Part shown: positions 6,602 to 7,235 of the stretch, one piece after another
Numbering within the stretch: position 1 is the first letter of the stretch
How the letters are laid out: the number at the start of each line of letters is the position of its first letter
DNA from: JTS-RE37 sp041743425
Lineage (GTDB): Bacteria; Bacteroidota; Bacteroidia; Flavobacteriales; Flavobacteriaceae
Direction: 5' to 3'
Assembly: GCA_041743425.1 (NCBI GenBank)
Contig: JBGTMS010000005.1
Span: 1 to 7,235, forward strand
Length of the DNA stretch: 7,235 bases
Made by a program: the position numbers and the translations under genes
The notes under the pieces: model-generated
Database searches by the model: none
The model's input: the letters and a program-made list of their open reading frames with translations, nothing else
What the model was told of the DNA's origin: nothing

Positions 6602-6634
6602 CTCTCCGCCCGGTTGATCCCGCAGTCTTTGTTC

Positions 6635-7235
6635 TTAAACGTTGGCTGCCAGCCAGTCTCCTACTTCACTGGTTTTGTAGGCTCTTGCCCCTTCGGCGAG
6701 ATCTTCGGTCATAATTCCGGACACCATTGATGTATTTACTACGGCGCGGATGGCTGCGGCCTCAGCGTCGAGACCAAAGTCGTCAAACATCATGGCCGCA
6801 GACAAAACTGTCGCCAGTGGATTGGCTATATCTTTTCCGGCTGCCTGAGGGTAGGAACCATGGATAGGTTCGTATAAGGATATCGAGTCTCCAACAGAGG
6901 CAGAGGGCATCAGCCCCATAGATCCTGAGATTACCGATGCCTCATCCGTAAGGATGTCCCCGAAAAGGTTTTCTGTAATGAGCACGTCATAGGAAGTGGG
7001 CCATTGTACCAGTCGCATAGCCACAGCGTCTACAAACTCATAAGTCACGGTTACCTCCGGATATTCCTTTGCCATGGTCTGAACAGTTTCACGCCATAGT
7101 CGGGAGGTTTCCAGCACATTCGCTTTATCTACGCAGCAAAGTTTCCTGGATCTTTTCATGGCAAGTTCAAACCCTTTTTTCGCGAGCCGTTCTATTTCTT
7201 TTCGGGTGTAGGTGCAGGTATCGTAGGCAGTGTTT
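6635..7235 (-). CDS. leuB: 3-isopropylmalate dehydrogenase, C-terminal part (5' end beyond the window)
   Basis: LeuB oxidatively decarboxylates 3-isopropylmalate to 2-ketoisocaproate with NAD+, the third step of leucine synthesis. The minus-strand frame is open to the right edge, so about 200 C-terminal residues of a family length near 350-370 are visible; the ATG at 7159 is internal. The catalytic Lys is in VDKANVL (codon at 7124-7126), followed by SRLWRETV. The Mg2+-binding Asp residues are in NLFGDILTDEAS (about 6944-6958), then GSMGLMPSASVG and the NAD-loop segment EPIHGSYPQAAGKDIANP. These features separate it from isocitrate dehydrogenase. In T. thermophilus LeuB the NAD-loop segment reads HGSAPDIAGK, with an Asp contacting the NAD ribose; here the position is Gln. 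I recall similar loops in Bacteroidota LeuB, but this is from memory. It converges on the MFS gene and is not part of the plus-strand ilv operon; other leu genes are presumably to the right. Confidence 0.94.
   Translation of the reverse strand, partial: NTAYDTCTYTRKEIERLAKKGFELAMKRSRKLCCVDKANVLETSRLWRETVQTMAKEYPEVTVTYEFVDAVAMRLVQWPTSYDVLITENLFGDILTDEASVISGSMGLMPSASVGDSISLYEPIHGSYPQAAGKDIANPLATVLSAAMMFDDFGLDAEAAAIRAVVNTSMVSGIMTEDLAEGARAYKTSEVGDWLAANV

Noticed and set aside
6514..6714. 66-codon plus-strand frame across the end of the MFS gene and into leuB
   Set aside because: It overlaps the MFS C-terminus in another frame and then runs antisense to conserved leuB sequence. The product has no recognisable feature and no start signal.
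6635..7159. A complete 174-aa LeuB-like protein starting at the ATG at 7159
   Set aside because: Recognisable LeuB sequence (NTAYDTCTYTRKEIERLAKK) continues upstream in the same frame to the window edge. The Met is internal and the gene is merely cut by the window, not truncated.
1..7235. CRISPR array, tRNA/rRNA genes, insertion sequences, attachment sites or toxin-antitoxin genes
   Set aside because: No regularly spaced repeats, terminal inverted repeats with a transposase, or RNA-gene-like segments were seen, and almost all of the window is filled by conserved metabolic genes.

Overview
The window is chromosomal DNA that looks like Bacteroidota (Flavobacteriia or Cytophagia-like, class not decidable). 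Reasons: gene starts mostly lack a Shine-Dalgarno sequence and are preceded by A-rich DNA; the one convincing promoter has the Bacteroidota -7 element TAnnTTTG (TATCTTTG at 5330-5337); and the protein variants (for example the HGSYPQAAGK segment of LeuB) resemble my recollection of that phylum. Base composition is moderate. I see no mobile element, RNA gene, CRISPR array or phage gene.

Layout. Positions 1-5146 hold a plus-strand run of closely spaced genes centred on branched-chain amino acid (BCAA) synthesis. They are the C-terminal half of ilvB (acetohydroxyacid synthase large subunit, cut by the window start), a 193-aa class I SAM-dependent methyltransferase, ilvN (AHAS regulatory subunit), ilvC (long, class II ketol-acid reductoisomerase), and an aldehyde dehydrogenase of the non-phosphorylating, NADP-dependent glyceraldehyde-3-phosphate dehydrogenase (GapN) type. 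A 237-bp gap (5147-5383) follows, with inverted and direct repeats and a promoter. It leads to a separately transcribed 12-TM DHA1/AraJ-like MFS exporter (5384-6583). On the minus strand, converging on the exporter across 51 bp, is the C-terminal part of leuB (3-isopropylmalate dehydrogenase), whose start lies beyond the right edge.

How the genes fit together. IlvB and IlvN condense pyruvate to acetolactate (or acetohydroxybutyrate), and IlvC isomerises and reduces it with NADPH. LeuB works in the leucine branch that leaves this pathway at 2-ketoisovalerate. The GapN-like enzyme would make NADPH while oxidising glyceraldehyde-3-phosphate, so a role as NADPH supplier for IlvC is attractive but unproven. 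The methyltransferase has no known role in BCAA synthesis.

Most of the window is ordinary metabolism and I do not see a clearly new multi-gene system. The points most worth a second look are: the methyltransferase placed between the two AHAS subunit genes; a 14-codon reading frame that overlaps the methyltransferase stop and lies in frame with ilvN behind two tandem stops; and the GapN-like active site, where glycine replaces the classical catalytic glutamate and a glutamate sits two residues later.
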